The notes under the pieces were generated by a model. It searched no databases, was not told the origin of the DNA, and saw only the letters and a list, made by a program, of their open reading frames with translations. A program made the position numbers and the translations under genes. 64,000 nucleotides of DNA from contig VERE01000011.1 of NCBI GenBank assembly GCA_018882835.1, positions 1 to 64,000 on the forward strand, given 5' to 3'. This DNA comes from Limnohabitans sp. GTDB taxonomy: Bacteria > Pseudomonadota > Gammaproteobacteria > Burkholderiales > Burkholderiaceae_C. This document shows positions 44,434-55,788 of this stretch, piece after piece. Numbering within the stretch: position 1 is the stretch's first letter; the number at the start of each line of letters is the position of its first letter.

Positions 44434-45419
44434 GCACCGCCCGTGCCCACCTCGAGGTCCTGCCCCGCAGCATTCAACTGGTGCTGTGGCTGGGCCTGCT
44501 CGCCTTGCTGGCCTTCCCCTGGATTGGCTCAGATTTTTATGCGCAGATGGTCTCGCGCATGATGATTCTGGCCATCTTCGCCATGAGCCTGGACCTGCTG
44601 CAAGGCGTCACTGGATTGGTGTCCCTGGGACATGCCGCCTATTTCGGCCTGGCAGGCTATCTGCTGGCCTTCATGACGCCCCCCGGAGAGCCTGTGAGCC
44701 TGTGGTGGACCTTGCCTCTGGCCGTGCTCGGCTCGGGGCTGGCGGCAGCGGTGATTGGCTTCTTTGTGGTCCGCACCCAAGGCATCTATTTCATCATGGT
44801 GACCATGGCGTTTGCGCAAATGGTGTTCTACCTTTTCTTTGATAACAAAGTGCTGGGCGGCTCGGATGGCATCTACATCAACTTCAAGCCAGACGCCGTG
44901 CTGTTCGACCTGGAGAACAAGCAGGTTTTTTACTACTTCACCCTGGCCTGTCTGGTCGGTGTGTACCTGTTCCTGCGTCGACTTTTGTGGAGCCCCTTGG
45001 GCCGCGCCCTGAATGGCATCCGCATCAATGAGCACCGCATGCGGGCCATGGGCTACGCCACCTTTGGCTACAAGCTGACAGCCTTCACCGTGGCCGGGGC
45101 CATCGCAGGTCTGGCCGGCTATTTGTGGGGCGCTCAAACCTGCTATGTCAACCCTGAGTTGATGGGCTTTCACATGAGCGCGCACGCCATCATGATGGTG
45201 ATTCTGGGGGGCATGGGCAACTTTGCCGGCGCCCTGGTGGGCGCGTTCTGCTTCGAGTATTTGTTGCACCTTTTCAAGGACCTGCCCACGGTGGGCAGCT
45301 TCCAGATGGGCAAGCACTGGCAGCTTTGGATGGGCAGCTTCATTGTGCTGGTGGTGGTATGGGCGCCGCGGGGCGTGCTCGGCTTGGTACAGCGCTTGGG
45401 AGGAGACCGCGATGCATGA
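44430..45419 (+). CDS. Branched-chain-type ABC transporter permease (LivM family)
   Basis: A 329-aa permease with membrane segments and the LivM blocks DLLQGVTGLVSLGHAAYFGL and GAIAGLAGYLWGAQTCYVNPE. The start ATG at 44430 overlaps the LivH-type stop by 4 bp; the longer open frame upstream is a shadow of LivH. It overlaps the following ATPase gene by 8 bp. Confidence 0.93.
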   Translation: MSTARAHLEVLPRSIQLVLWLGLLALLAFPWIGSDFYAQMVSRMMILAIFAMSLDLLQGVTGLVSLGHAAYFGLAGYLLAFMTPPGEPVSLWWTLPLAVLGSGLAAAVIGFFVVRTQGIYFIMVTMAFAQMVFYLFFDNKVLGGSDGIYINFKPDAVLFDLENKQVFYYFTLACLVGVYLFLRRLLWSPLGRALNGIRINEHRMRAMGYATFGYKLTAFTVAGAIAGLAGYLWGAQTCYVNPELMGFHMSAHAIMMVILGGMGNFAGALVGAFCFEYLLHLFKDLPTVGSFQMGKHWQLWMGSFIVLVVVWAPRGVLGLVQRLGGDRDA

Positions 45420-46176
45420 AATTTTGCTCTCGGCGCGCCATCTGACCAAGCGCTTTGGCGGCCTGGCCGCCGTCAACGATGTGTCGCTGGATTTGTCGCG
45501 CGATGAAATTCATGCGGTCATTGGCCCCAATGGTGCGGGCAAATCCACCCTGACCCATCTGTTGTCGGGCGACCTGCCCCCGACTTCAGGCCAAATTCAG
45601 CTGGGCACACAGGATGTGACGGGATGGTCTGCCGACCGCATCTCGCACCATGGCTTGGGTCGAAGCTTTCAGAAAACCAATATTTTCAGCCCCCTCTCGG
45701 TCTGGGAAAACATTCGCCTGGCCGCGCAGTCGCGCAGCACCCCGTCACCGGGCAACCCGCTGGGCTGGTGGCTGCGGGCCGATGCGCACGCAAGCGTCAA
45801 CCAACGCGCTGAACGTGCGCTCCAATTGGCACGGCTGACCGCGCGGCGGGACACGGTCGCCGGATTGATGAGCCATGGCGAACAACGCCAACTTGAAATT
45901 GCCATGTGTCTGGCCACCGAGCCTGAAGTGCTGCTGCTAGATGAACCTTTGGCAGGCATGGGTGTGGCCGAAGCCGAACGCATGGTCGAATTGCTGCTGG
46001 CCTTGAAACAAGACCATGCGATGTTGCTGGTCGAGCATGACATGGATGCGGTGTTCACATTGGCCGACCGCCTGACTGTGATGGTCAACGGCCAGGTCAT
46101 CGCCAGCGGGACCCCCGCCGAAATTCGCGCGGATGCCAATGTGCAAGCAGCTTACCTGGGCGAGGAGCACGCATGA
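45412..46176 (+). CDS. ABC transporter ATP-binding protein (LivG family)
   Basis: A 254-aa ATPase with Walker A GPNGAGKST, the LivG-type Q-loop region GLGRSFQKTNIF, signature LMSHGEQRQLEIAMCLA and Walker B VLLLDEPLAG. I start at ATG 45412 (GAGGAGA upstream). It overlaps LivM by 8 bp and LivF by 4 bp. Confidence 0.94.
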   Translation: MHEILLSARHLTKRFGGLAAVNDVSLDLSRDEIHAVIGPNGAGKSTLTHLLSGDLPPTSGQIQLGTQDVTGWSADRISHHGLGRSFQKTNIFSPLSVWENIRLAAQSRSTPSPGNPLGWWLRADAHASVNQRAERALQLARLTARRDTVAGLMSHGEQRQLEIAMCLATEPEVLLLDEPLAGMGVAEAERMVELLLALKQDHAMLLVEHDMDAVFTLADRLTVMVNGQVIASGTPAEIRADANVQAAYLGEEHA

Positions 46177-46889
46177 GCACACCGCACTGGATTGAAGCCC
46201 GCCAACTGAACACCTACTACGGTGCCAGCCACATCTTGCGTGACCTGAACTTCCATTTGGGCAAGAGCGAAACTCTGGGCTTGATGGGCCGCAACGGCAT
46301 GGGCAAAAGCACGCTGCTGAAAAGCTTGATGGGCCTGGTCAAACCCCGCAGCGGCGAGGTCAACATTGCCGGACACCCGATGACGGGCCGTGCCCCTTAT
46401 GAAATTGCGCAGCGGGGCATTGCCTATGTGCCTGAAGGGCGTGGCATTTTTGGCAACCTGAGCGTGCGCGAAAACCTGGTGATGGCTGCGCGCGCCGGTA
46501 CCCAGGGCCAGCGTGACTGGACCTACGAGCGTGTGCTGGCCACCTTTCCACGGCTGGCTGAACGTCTGGACCATGGCGGCCAACAGCTCAGCGGCGGCGA
46601 GCAGCAAATGCTGACCATTGGCCGTGCCTTGATGACCAACCCCGACGTGCTGATCCTGGATGAAGCCACCGAAGGTCTGGCGCCGCTGATTGCACGCGAA
46701 ATCTGGCGAATCTGTGAAGTCATTCGCGACAGCGGCATCAGCAGCATCATCGTTGACAAGAACTGGAAGCACGTTACCCAAATCACGGACCGCAACGTCA
46801 TTCTCGTCAAAGGAGAAGTGGTGTTCGATGGCCCAACCCCCGAATTGCTGGCCCAGCCCGAGCTTCTCGAAAAACACCTCGGCGTCTAA
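46173..46889 (+). CDS. ABC transporter ATP-binding protein (LivF family)
   Basis: A 238-aa ATPase with Walker A GRNGMGKST, RGIAYVPEGRGIFGNLSV, signature LSGGEQQMLTIGRAL and Walker B VLILDEATEGL. It is the second ATPase of the Liv-type importer, overlapping the first by 4 bp, and ends the operon. Confidence 0.94.
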   Translation: MSTPHWIEARQLNTYYGASHILRDLNFHLGKSETLGLMGRNGMGKSTLLKSLMGLVKPRSGEVNIAGHPMTGRAPYEIAQRGIAYVPEGRGIFGNLSVRENLVMAARAGTQGQRDWTYERVLATFPRLAERLDHGGQQLSGGEQQMLTIGRALMTNPDVLILDEATEGLAPLIAREIWRICEVIRDSGISSIIVDKNWKHVTQITDRNVILVKGEVVFDGPTPELLAQPELLEKHLGV

Positions 46890-46978
46890 GCGTCTAAATG
46901 TGGGGGCTTGCCCGGCGTCCACCGCTGGCATCGCCAGGGCGCGTATGATTTGACAATTCTGTCATTGGGAGATTGATC

Positions 46979-48016
46979 ATGCGCCTTTTCAAGCCTGTTT
47001 GGATCCTTGCCGCTGGCACTGCCTGGCTGCTCTCCGCGGCCTTCACCCCCGTGCTGGCTGGCAAAACCTTGGACGCCATCAAGCAACGCGATCAGGTGGT
47101 CTGCGGTGTCAACACCTCCCTGGCGGGTTTTGGCGCAGCCGACAGCCAAGGCAAATGGGCAGGGCTGGATGTGGATATGTGCCGTGCCGTGGCCTCTGCC
47201 GTGCTGGGCAGCGCAGACAAGGTGCGCTACGTTCCCTTGTCGGCGCCGCAACGCTTCACTGCATTGCAATCGGGCGAAGTGGATGTGCTGTCGCGCAACA
47301 CCACCTTCACCCTCACCCGCGACGCCTCGCTGGGTTTGCACCAGACCGCTGTCACCTTCTACGATGGCCAGGGCTTCATGGTGCCGGCCAAAGCCAACAT
47401 CAAAAGCGCCAAACAATTGAAAGGCGCCACGGTGTGTGTGCAATCGGGCACCACCACCGAAAAAAACCTCACGGATTTTTCGCGCGCCAACAAGCTGGAC
47501 ATCAAGCCTGTGGTGTTTGAAAAACTTGATGCAACCAATGCCGCTTACTTTTCAGGACGCTGCAAGGCCTACACCACCGACGCCTCGGGCTTGGCCTCGA
47601 TCCGCTCACGCGAAGCCAAAAATCCCCAAGACCATGTGATCTTGCCGGAGCTGATTTCCAAAGAGCCCCTGGGCCCCATGGTGCGCCGTGGCGACGATGA
47701 GTGGCTGGCCATTGTGAAGTGGGTGGTCTACGGCCTGATCGAGTCCGAGGAAGTGGGCATCACGTCTGCCAACGTTGAAAAGCTCAAAGCCGACAGTGCG
47801 GACCCTGTGGTGCAACGCCTGCTGGGCAAAACCGAGGACACTGGCAAGCTGTTGGGCCTGGACCGCGAGTGGCTGGCCCGTGCCGTGGCCCAGGTGGGCA
47901 ACTATGGCGAAATCTTCGAGCGCAATGTCGGTGAAAAAACGCCACTCGCCTTGAAACGTGGCCCCAACGCCCTGTGGACACAAGGCGGACTGCAATACGC
48001 CATTCCCATTCGCTGA
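46979..48016 (+). CDS. Amino-acid ABC transporter substrate-binding protein (AapJ family)
   Basis: A 345-aa periplasmic binding protein with a signal peptide (about 1-27, ending VLA). Blocks include VVCGVNTSLAGFGAADSQGKW, WAGLDVDMCRAVA, RYVPLSAPQRFTALQSGEVD and NTTFTLTRDASLGL, typical of the general L-amino-acid binder AapJ. GGGAGA lies just before the ATG at 46979. It heads an aapJQMP operon. Confidence 0.94.
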   Translation: MRLFKPVWILAAGTAWLLSAAFTPVLAGKTLDAIKQRDQVVCGVNTSLAGFGAADSQGKWAGLDVDMCRAVASAVLGSADKVRYVPLSAPQRFTALQSGEVDVLSRNTTFTLTRDASLGLHQTAVTFYDGQGFMVPAKANIKSAKQLKGATVCVQSGTTTEKNLTDFSRANKLDIKPVVFEKLDATNAAYFSGRCKAYTTDASGLASIRSREAKNPQDHVILPELISKEPLGPMVRRGDDEWLAIVKWVVYGLIESEEVGITSANVEKLKADSADPVVQRLLGKTEDTGKLLGLDREWLARAVAQVGNYGEIFERNVGEKTPLALKRGPNALWTQGGLQYAIPIR

Positions 48017-48026
48017 GAAAGCTGGC

Positions 48027-49007
48027 ATGCGCTGGTGGCAAAGTCGCCGTGCCCGAGGCTGGGCCTACCAGATCGTGCTGGTGCTGGCCCTGTTGGCCCT
48101 GGGCAGCTGGTTGCTGGGCAACACGCTGGCCAACATGAAGGCGCGCGGGATTCAAAGCGGCTTTGATTTTCTGGGCGACACCGCTGGCTTTGACATCGGC
48201 GAATCCTTGTTGAACTTTGACTCGGGTCAGCCCTACTGGCGTGCTTTCGCCGTGGGTCTGCTGAACACACTGCGGGTCTCATTGATCGGCATCGTGGCTT
48301 GCACAGTGTTGGGTGTCCTGGTGGGGCTTGGCAGGGTCTCGACCAACGCCTTGGCAAGAGGCTTGTGCTACGGCTACACCGAAGTGTTGCGCAATGTCCC
48401 CATCCTGTTGCAATTGCTGATGTGGTACGTGTTGCTGGTCGAGGTGATGCCAGACTCGGAAACACCCTACCATTTGCTCGACACGTTTTTCCTCAGTAAA
48501 AACGGCTTGTCCATGCCCTGGCTGGTGTCCACCGACACCGGCTGGCATTGGCAGGTGCCGGTCTGGGCCGATGCCCAGGTCACAGGGGGCGCTGCGCTGA
48601 CGCCAGAGTTTTTGGCCATTACCCTGGGGCTGAGCTTGTACACCTCCGCCTTTGTGGCCGAGGTGGTGCGCTCAGGCATCCAGTCGGTGCCGCGGGGGCA
48701 AATCGAGGCGGCCCAGAGCATTGGCCTCGGCCCATGGCTGACGGTGCGCTGGGTGGTCTTGCCCCAAGCCTTGCGGGTCATCGTGCCGCCTTTGACAAAT
48801 CAGTTCCTGAACCTCACCAAGAACTCGTCGCTGGCCGTCGCGGTGGGCTATCCCGATGTGGTGAACATTTCCAACACCGCCTTGAACCAGACCGGGCGGG
48901 CCGTGGAATGCATCGCCCTTTTGATGGGTATTTATTTGTTGTTGTCACTGTTGACCTCGGCAGCGATGAACGCCTACAACCGCCGTGTGGCCATTCGTGA
49001 GCGTTGA
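48027..49007 (+). CDS. Amino-acid ABC transporter permease (AapQ family)
   Basis: A 326-aa inner-membrane permease. The conserved permease block GLSLYTSAFVAEVVRSGIQS followed by VPRGQIEAAQSIGL is present, and an N-terminal YQIVLVLALLALGSWLLGN helix. It is shorter than Rhizobium AapQ (about 400). It lies 10 bp after the binding-protein gene and 1 bp before AapM. Confidence 0.92.
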   Translation: MRWWQSRRARGWAYQIVLVLALLALGSWLLGNTLANMKARGIQSGFDFLGDTAGFDIGESLLNFDSGQPYWRAFAVGLLNTLRVSLIGIVACTVLGVLVGLGRVSTNALARGLCYGYTEVLRNVPILLQLLMWYVLLVEVMPDSETPYHLLDTFFLSKNGLSMPWLVSTDTGWHWQVPVWADAQVTGGAALTPEFLAITLGLSLYTSAFVAEVVRSGIQSVPRGQIEAAQSIGLGPWLTVRWVVLPQALRVIVPPLTNQFLNLTKNSSLAVAVGYPDVVNISNTALNQTGRAVECIALLMGIYLLLSLLTSAAMNAYNRRVAIRER

Positions 49008-49008
49008 C

Positions 49009-50103
49009 ATGGCCCTGATCGCAGCCCGTCCCGCGCCGACCCCCCACAGCAGCGGGTTGACCTGGCTGCGGCGCAACCTCTTCAACTCCCGCTTGAACAC
49101 GCTGGTCAGCCTCGCGCTGCTGGCGCTGTTGGCCGCCGCTGTGCCTGGCACGCTGTCGTGGGGGCTGTGGCATGCCGTTTTCCAGGCCGATGCGCAGGCT
49201 TGCCAAGCGGCACGCGAGATCGGTGCTTGCTGGGGTGTGATTGCTGAAAAGCATCGCCTGATTTTGTTCGGTCGCTACCCCTATGCAGAACAATGGCGTC
49301 CGCTGTTGGCGACCCTGTTGCTGATGGGCTTGCTGGCCATCAGCTGCATGCGTTTTTTCTGGCGACGCAGCTTGGTCATGGTCTGGGCCGTGGGTTTGCT
49401 GGCCTTTATGGGCCTGATGGGAGGCCGTCTGGGCCCCCTGCCCTTGGGTTTGACGCCTGTGCCCACCGACCAGTGGGGCGGGTTGCCGCTGACCCTGATG
49501 CTGGCCACGCTGTCGATTGCCATGGCCTTTCCTCTGGGCATCCTGGTGGCCCTGGGGCGACGCAGCGAATTACCCGCAATCCGCAGCGTTTGCATTTTGT
49601 ACATCGAACTGGTGCGCGGTGTGCCGCTGATTGCGGTTTTGTTCATGGCCAGTTTCATGATCCCCTTGCTGCTGCCCACGGGCACGCAACCCGATGTGTT
49701 GTTGCGCGTGCTGCTGGGCATCACCTTGTTCGCCGGGGCCTACACTGCCGAAATCATTCGTGGCGGCTTGCAGGCCATTCCCCGTGGCCAGCATGAAGCC
49801 GCCGCCTCGCTGGGCCTGGGCTACTGGAAAACACAGCGACTGGTAATCTTGCCGCAGGCCTTGGCCCATGTCGTGCCTGGGATCATGAACAATTTCATCG
49901 CCATCTTCAAAGACACCTCATTGGTGACTATCGTCAGCCTGTATGAGCTGTCCGGTGCGCTGGGGCTGGCCATCGGCGGCGATGCCGACTGGCGCCCCTT
50001 CAAACTGGAAGGCTACCTGTTCATCACTGCCATCTATTTTGTGTTTTGCTTTGCCATGTCACGCTACAGTCTGTGGGTAGAGCGCCAAGTGAGCCACCGA
50101 TGA
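49009..50103 (+). CDS. Amino-acid ABC transporter permease (AapM family)
   Basis: A 364-aa permease with several membrane helices and the HisM-type block [18 protein letters not shown] followed by [14 protein letters not shown]. The start at ATG 49009 is 1 bp after the AapQ stop; a GTG at 48997 is possible. Its stop overlaps the ATPase start (ATGA). Confidence 0.92.
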   Translation: MALIAARPAPTPHSSGLTWLRRNLFNSRLNTLVSLALLALLAAAVPGTLSWGLWHAVFQADAQACQAAREIGACWGVIAEKHRLILFGRYPYAEQWRPLLATLLLMGLLAISCMRFFWRRSLVMVWAVGLLAFMGLMGGRLGPLPLGLTPVPTDQWGGLPLTLMLATLSIAMAFPLGILVALGRRSELPAIRSVCILYIELVRGVPLIAVLFMASFMIPLLLPTGTQPDVLLRVLLGITLFAGAYTAEIIRGGLQAIPRGQHEAAASLGLGYWKTQRLVILPQALAHVVPGIMNNFIAIFKDTSLVTIVSLYELSGALGLAIGGDADWRPFKLEGYLFITAIYFVFCFAMSRYSLWVERQVSHR

Positions 50104-50840
50104 CACCCCCCATGATTCAGTTTGAAAAAGTCAACAAATGGTTTGGTGACTTCCATGTGCTGCGCGACATTGACCTGAGCATTGAACGTGGCGAACGGGT
50201 GGTGGTGTGCGGCCCTTCGGGCTCAGGCAAATCCACCCTGATTCGCTGCATCAACCGATTGGAAGCCCACCAGCAAGGACACATCCGTGTTCATGGGCTG
50301 GAGGTGGGCGACGATGTCGCCGCGATCGAGCAAGTGCGGCGTCAAGTCGGGATGGTGTTCCAACAGTTCAACCTTTTCCCCCACCTGAGCGTGCTTGAAA
50401 ACCTGACCTTGTCGCCGATCTGGGTGGGCAAGGTGGCCCCCGCCGAAGCGAAAGAGCGTGCGATGCAACAACTGGAGCGGGTGCGCATCGCCGAGCAAGC
50501 CCACAAGTACCCTTTGCAGCTGTCGGGGGGTCAACAGCAACGGGTGGCCATTGCGCGTGCGCTGTGCCTGCAACCGCAAATCATGCTGTTTGACGAGCCC
50601 ACATCGGCGCTGGACCCTGAAATGATCCAGGAAGTGTTGGACGTCATGACCGATTTGGCCCAGCAAGGCATCACCATGGTCTGCGTGACGCATGAAATGG
50701 GCTTTGCGCGCGAGGTGGCTGACCGGGTCATTTTCATGGACCAGGGACAAATTCTGGAGCAAGCCGCGCCAGACACTTTCTTTCACCATCCCCAACATCC
50801 AAGAACACGGGATTTTTTGGCCAAAATCATTGGCCACTGA
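50100..50840 (+). CDS. Amino-acid ABC transporter ATP-binding protein (AapP family)
   Basis: A 246-aa ATPase with Walker [10 protein letters not shown], the Q-loop [18 protein letters not shown] typical of polar amino-acid systems, signature [15 protein letters not shown] and Walker [15 protein letters not shown]. It overlaps AapM by 4 bp. pobA follows 18 bp later and may be on the same transcript. Confidence 0.95.
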   Translation: MTPPMIQFEKVNKWFGDFHVLRDIDLSIERGERVVVCGPSGSGKSTLIRCINRLEAHQQGHIRVHGLEVGDDVAAIEQVRRQVGMVFQQFNLFPHLSVLENLTLSPIWVGKVAPAEAKERAMQQLERVRIAEQAHKYPLQLSGGQQQRVAIARALCLQPQIMLFDEPTSALDPEMIQEVLDVMTDLAQQGITMVCVTHEMGFAREVADRVIFMDQGQILEQAAPDTFFHHPQHPRTRDFLAKIIGH

Positions 50841-52046
<1,206 letters not shown>

Positions 52047-52052
52047 TCCCTG

Positions 52053-53000
52053 ATGAAAAATCTTCCGATGAGCACCCGCACCGACACTTTCCTCAACGTG
52101 ATTCCCAACGCTCTCAAAGGAGTGCGTGTATTGACCCTGGCGCTCAATTTGCCGGGGCCGGCGGCTGTCATGCGCCTGAAAGCCATGGGCGCGCATTGCA
52201 CCAAGCTGGAACCGCTGGCGCCTGCAGGCAGTCCGGCAGGGATGCCGACCGACCCGATGGGCCAATACAAACCCGCCGCTTACGCCACCTTGCACAACGG
52301 CGTGAAAGTCGTTCAAGCCGATTTGAAATCAGCCGCAGGCCAAAAAAAGCTGCATCAAATCCTGGCACGCACCGATGTGCTGGTCACATCGTTTCGGCCG
52401 TCGGCGCTGCGCAAACTTGGCGTGGATGGCGCAAGCCTGTTGAAACAATACCCGGGCTTGGTGATGGTGGCCATCGTCGGGGCACCGGGCGCCCGTGCCG
52501 AAGAGCCCGGCCACGACCTGACCTACATGGCTGACCAGGGCCTGGTCTCGGGCCTGGCCTTGCCGCCCAGCCTGTTTGCAGACATGGGCGGCTCGCTGTT
52601 GACCAGTGAGGCCGTGCTGCAAGCCTTGCTGCTGCGCCAGCGGCCGGGGCGTGCTGCTGGCAAAGGCCATTACCTTGAGATTGCACTGAGCGATGCTGCG
52701 GGCTACCTCGGTTTGCCGCACCGCTGGGGCTTGACCACAGCCGAAGGCTCGGTCGGTGGCGCCCATGCGGGCTACCAGGTCTACCGTTGCAAAGACGGGC
52801 GCGTCGCAGTGGCGGCGCTGGAGCCGCATTTTGCGGCCCGCTTGTGTGAAGCCGCAGGCGTCAAAGGCGAGGCCACACGCAAGCTGATGCACGCGCCCAA
52901 AACGCATGAAGCCATCGCCAGCTTCTTTGCCCAGCACACCCGGCGCCAGCTGGACAAGCTGGCAGCAGACAAAGACCTGCCCTTCCACACCCTGAAGTGA
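52053..53000 (+). CDS. Short CaiB/BaiF (family III) CoA-transferase
   Basis: A 315-aa protein of the CaiB/BaiF fold, about 50-90 residues shorter than most members. Its EPGHDLTYMA (Asp155) matches the AMACR active-site segment GHDINYLA, so an acyl-CoA racemase or CoA-transferase is plausible. KLEPLAPAGSPAGM and ADLKSAAGQKKLHQIL are also family-like. Start may be ATG 52053 or ATG 52068. It is 6 bp after pobA. Substrate unknown. Confidence 0.8.
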   Translation: MKNLPMSTRTDTFLNVIPNALKGVRVLTLALNLPGPAAVMRLKAMGAHCTKLEPLAPAGSPAGMPTDPMGQYKPAAYATLHNGVKVVQADLKSAAGQKKLHQILARTDVLVTSFRPSALRKLGVDGASLLKQYPGLVMVAIVGAPGARAEEPGHDLTYMADQGLVSGLALPPSLFADMGGSLLTSEAVLQALLLRQRPGRAAGKGHYLEIALSDAAGYLGLPHRWGLTTAEGSVGGAHAGYQVYRCKDGRVAVAALEPHFAARLCEAAGVKGEATRKLMHAPKTHEAIASFFAQHTRRQLDKLAADKDLPFHTLK

Positions 53001-53007
53001 GCACACC

Positions 53008-53400
53008 ATGATTGACCACCTGGACCACCTTGTTCTGACCACGTGCGATGAAGCCGCCTGTGTGGATTTCTACACCCGCGTCATGGGCATGCAACTGGAA
53101 AGTTTCATCGGCGGCACACCCCCCGTCGAGCGCAAGGCGTTTCGCTACGGAAATCAAAAAATCAACTTGCATGTGCGCGGCAAAGAGCACGAGCCCAAAG
53201 CCCATTTGCCAGTGCCTGGGGCGCTGGACCTGTGCTTCATCGCCTCGGTGCCCCTGGCGCAGGTGATCGACAACTTGCAGCGCGCCCAGTGGCCTGTTTT
53301 GGAAGGCCCTGTGATGCGCACCGGCGCCACTCAAAAAATTCGCTCGGTCTATGTGCGCGACCCGGACCTGAACCTGATCGAAATTTCCGAGCTGGCCTGA
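53008..53400 (+). CDS. VOC (glyoxalase/dioxygenase) superfamily protein
   Basis: A 130-aa two-module VOC protein with HLDHLVLTTCDEAACVDFY at the start and VYVRDPDLNLIEIS near the end. Metal ligands would be His8 or nearby, His in the central strand, and Glu in NLIEIS. The family includes extradiol dioxygenase-like and glyoxalase-like proteins; the reaction is not deducible. It is 7 bp after the CoA-transferase and convergent with ygiQ. Confidence 0.85.
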   Translation: MIDHLDHLVLTTCDEAACVDFYTRVMGMQLESFIGGTPPVERKAFRYGNQKINLHVRGKEHEPKAHLPVPGALDLCFIASVPLAQVIDNLQRAQWPVLEGPVMRTGATQKIRSVYVRDPDLNLIEISELA

Positions 53401-53406
53401 GGCCCC

Positions 53407-55710
53407 TCAGCCGCGCGGCTTGCTGCCCTTCGCGCGCGGGGGCAAGCCGGTGTGCTGCGTCAGGACACGCCCTGGCCCAGGTTGCTTGGCCGACGACTTC
53501 ACGGGCGTGCTGTTTTTGCGTCGTGCGCTGGTGTAGGCCCCATCGGTCAGGGGTTGGTAGGTGGGAATCAGATGCTGCTTGCCATTGCCAATCAAATCGG
53601 CGCGACCCATGGCCTTCAAAGCTTCGCGCAACACAGGCCAATTGTTCGGGTCGTGGTAGCGCAGAAAAGCCTTGTGCAAACGGCGGCGACGCTCACCGCG
53701 TACGATGTCCACTGTCTCACTGTCACGGCTGATTTTTCGCAACGGGTTCTTGCTGCTGTGGTACATCGCAGTGGCCGTCGCCATGGGGCTGGGGTAAAAG
53801 GTTTGCACCTGATCCGCCCGAAAGCCATTGCGCTTGAGCCACAGCGCCAGGTTCATCATGTCTTCGTCACGCGTGCCCGGGTGGGCGGCAATGAAGTAAG
53901 GTACCAGAAACTGCTTTTTGCCCGCCTCGGCACTGAAGCGATCGAACATCTGCTTGAAGCGATCGTAAGTGCCCATGCCAGGCTTCATCATCTTGGACAG
54001 AGGCCCGGTTTCAGTGTGCTCGGGCGCAATTTTCAGATAACCGCCCACGTGGTGGGTGACCAACTCTTTGACGTATTCGGGTGACTTGACGGCCAGGTCA
54101 TAGCGCAGGCCGGAGCCAATCAAAATTTTCTTCACGCCGCGCAAGGCCCGCGCCTTGCGGTATAGCCCAATCAGCGCGCTGTGGTCGGTGTTGAGGTTGC
54201 TGCAAATGCCGGGGTAAACACAGCTGGGCTTGCGGCAAGCCGCCTCGATTTCGGGGCTCTTGCAGCCAATGCGGTACATGTTGGCGGTGGGGCCGCCCAG
54301 GTCGGAGATCACGCCGGTGAAGCCCGTGACCTTGTCGCGAATGTCCTCGATTTCCCGCAAGATGGAGCCCTCGCTGCGGCTTTGAATGATGCGCCCTTCG
54401 TGCTCGGTGATGGAGCAAAAGGTGCAGCCGCCAAAACAGCCACGCATGATGTTCACCGAAAAGCGAATCATTTCCCAGGCGGGAATTTTGGTCTCGCCGT
54501 CGTGGCTGCCGTTGGCGTCGGCATAGGCCGGATGCGGGCTGCGTGCATAAGGCAAATCGAACACGGCGTCCATTTCGGCCGTGGTCAGGGGAATCGGCGG
54601 CGGGTTGATCCACACATCGCGCGCCGTGGTGCCCTCGCCATGCGCTTGCACCAGCGCGCGCGCATTGCCAGGGTTGGTTTCCAGGTGCAACACCCGGTTG
54701 GCATGGGCATACAGCACCGGGTCCGACTTGACCTGCTCGTAGCTGGGCAAGCGAATCACTGAGCGATCGCGCGGAGGCACTTTGAAGTTGCCCTTGCCAC
54801 GCCACGCCGGGTTGGGCACAAAGTTCAGCGGCTGAGCGGCAGCGGCCGCCTGGTCGCGTGCCGCCACTTGCTGCGCCTCGTCTTCGCGGGCACAGCTTTG
54901 GCCCTGGGCCTTGGCTTGCTCGGAGACCATCAGGTACGGATTGACATGGGCTTCGACACGGCCAGGCTCATCCACCGAGGTCGAGTCAATTTCGAACCAG
55001 TCTTCGGGGGTGTCCCTGCGCACGAAGGCGGTGCCGCGCACGTCGGTGATGTGTTGCACCGGCTCCTTGGCAGCCATGCGGTGGGCAATCTCGACAATGG
55101 CACGCTCGGCGTTGCCGTACAGCAGCAAGTCACATTTGCTGTCGACCACGATAGAACGACGCACTTTGTCAGACCAGTAGTCGTAGTGGGCAATGCGTCG
55201 CAGCGAGCCTTCGATGCCGCCCAGCACAATGGGCACGTCGGGAAAGGCTTCGCGACAGCGCTGGCTGTACACAATGGCTGCGCGGTCGGGTCGCTTGCCG
55301 CCGACATCGCCCGGCGTGTAGGCATCGTCAGAGCGAATTTTGCGATCCGCCGTGTAACGGTTGATCATGGAATCCATGTTGCCGGCAGTCACGCCCCAAA
55401 ACAAATTGGGCTTGCCCAGCACCCGGAACGGGTCGGCGCTTTGCCAATCAGGCTGGGCAATGATGCCAACCCGAAAACCCTGGGCTTCCAGCATCCGGCC
55501 AATCACCGCCATGCCAAAGCTGGGGTGGTCCACGTAGGCATCGCCTGTGACCAGCACGATGTCGCAACTGTCCCAGCCGAGTTGCGTCATTTCTTCCCGA
55601 CTCATGGGCAGAAAAGGCGCCGTGCCAAAACGGGCAGCCCAGTACTTTCGGTAACTGGTCAGCGGCTTGGCGTCGCGCGGAAAAAGGGAGACGTCGGTCA
55701 GGGCGTTCAT
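53407..55710 (-). CDS. YgiQ family radical SAM protein
   Basis: A 767-aa cytoplasmic protein. The radical SAM cluster CxxxCxxC is in [11 protein letters not shown], the N-terminal UPF0313 domain has [20 protein letters not shown] and [20 protein letters not shown], and the C-terminal part has [20 protein letters not shown]. The reaction is unknown in the family. The tail ends in a Lys/Arg/Pro-rich stretch. It is alone on the minus strand, 78 bp from the acyl-CoA dehydrogenase upstream. Confidence 0.93.
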   Translation of the reverse strand: MNALTDVSLFPRDAKPLTSYRKYWAARFGTAPFLPMSREEMTQLGWDSCDIVLVTGDAYVDHPSFGMAVIGRMLEAQGFRVGIIAQPDWQSADPFRVLGKPNLFWGVTAGNMDSMINRYTADRKIRSDDAYTPGDVGGKRPDRAAIVYSQRCREAFPDVPIVLGGIEGSLRRIAHYDYWSDKVRRSIVVDSKCDLLLYGNAERAIVEIAHRMAAKEPVQHITDVRGTAFVRRDTPEDWFEIDSTSVDEPGRVEAHVNPYLMVSEQAKAQGQSCAREDEAQQVAARDQAAAAAQPLNFVPNPAWRGKGNFKVPPRDRSVIRLPSYEQVKSDPVLYAHANRVLHLETNPGNARALVQAHGEGTTARDVWINPPPIPLTTAEMDAVFDLPYARSPHPAYADANGSHDGETKIPAWEMIRFSVNIMRGCFGGCTFCSITEHEGRIIQSRSEGSILREIEDIRDKVTGFTGVISDLGGPTANMYRIGCKSPEIEAACRKPSCVYPGICSNLNTDHSALIGLYRKARALRGVKKILIGSGLRYDLAVKSPEYVKELVTHHVGGYLKIAPEHTETGPLSKMMKPGMGTYDRFKQMFDRFSAEAGKKQFLVPYFIAAHPGTRDEDMMNLALWLKRNGFRADQVQTFYPSPMATATAMYHSSKNPLRKISRDSETVDIVRGERRRRLHKAFLRYHDPNNWPVLREALKAMGRADLIGNGKQHLIPTYQPLTDGAYTSARRKNSTPVKSSAKQPGPGRVLTQHTGLPPRAKGSKPRG

Positions 55711-55788
55711 GGCTTGTCCCGAGTGTACGGCGAGCGCCCTGACCTTTGCCGGCGGCAGGTTGTTCTGCGCCGGTGTGCTGAAGGCGGG

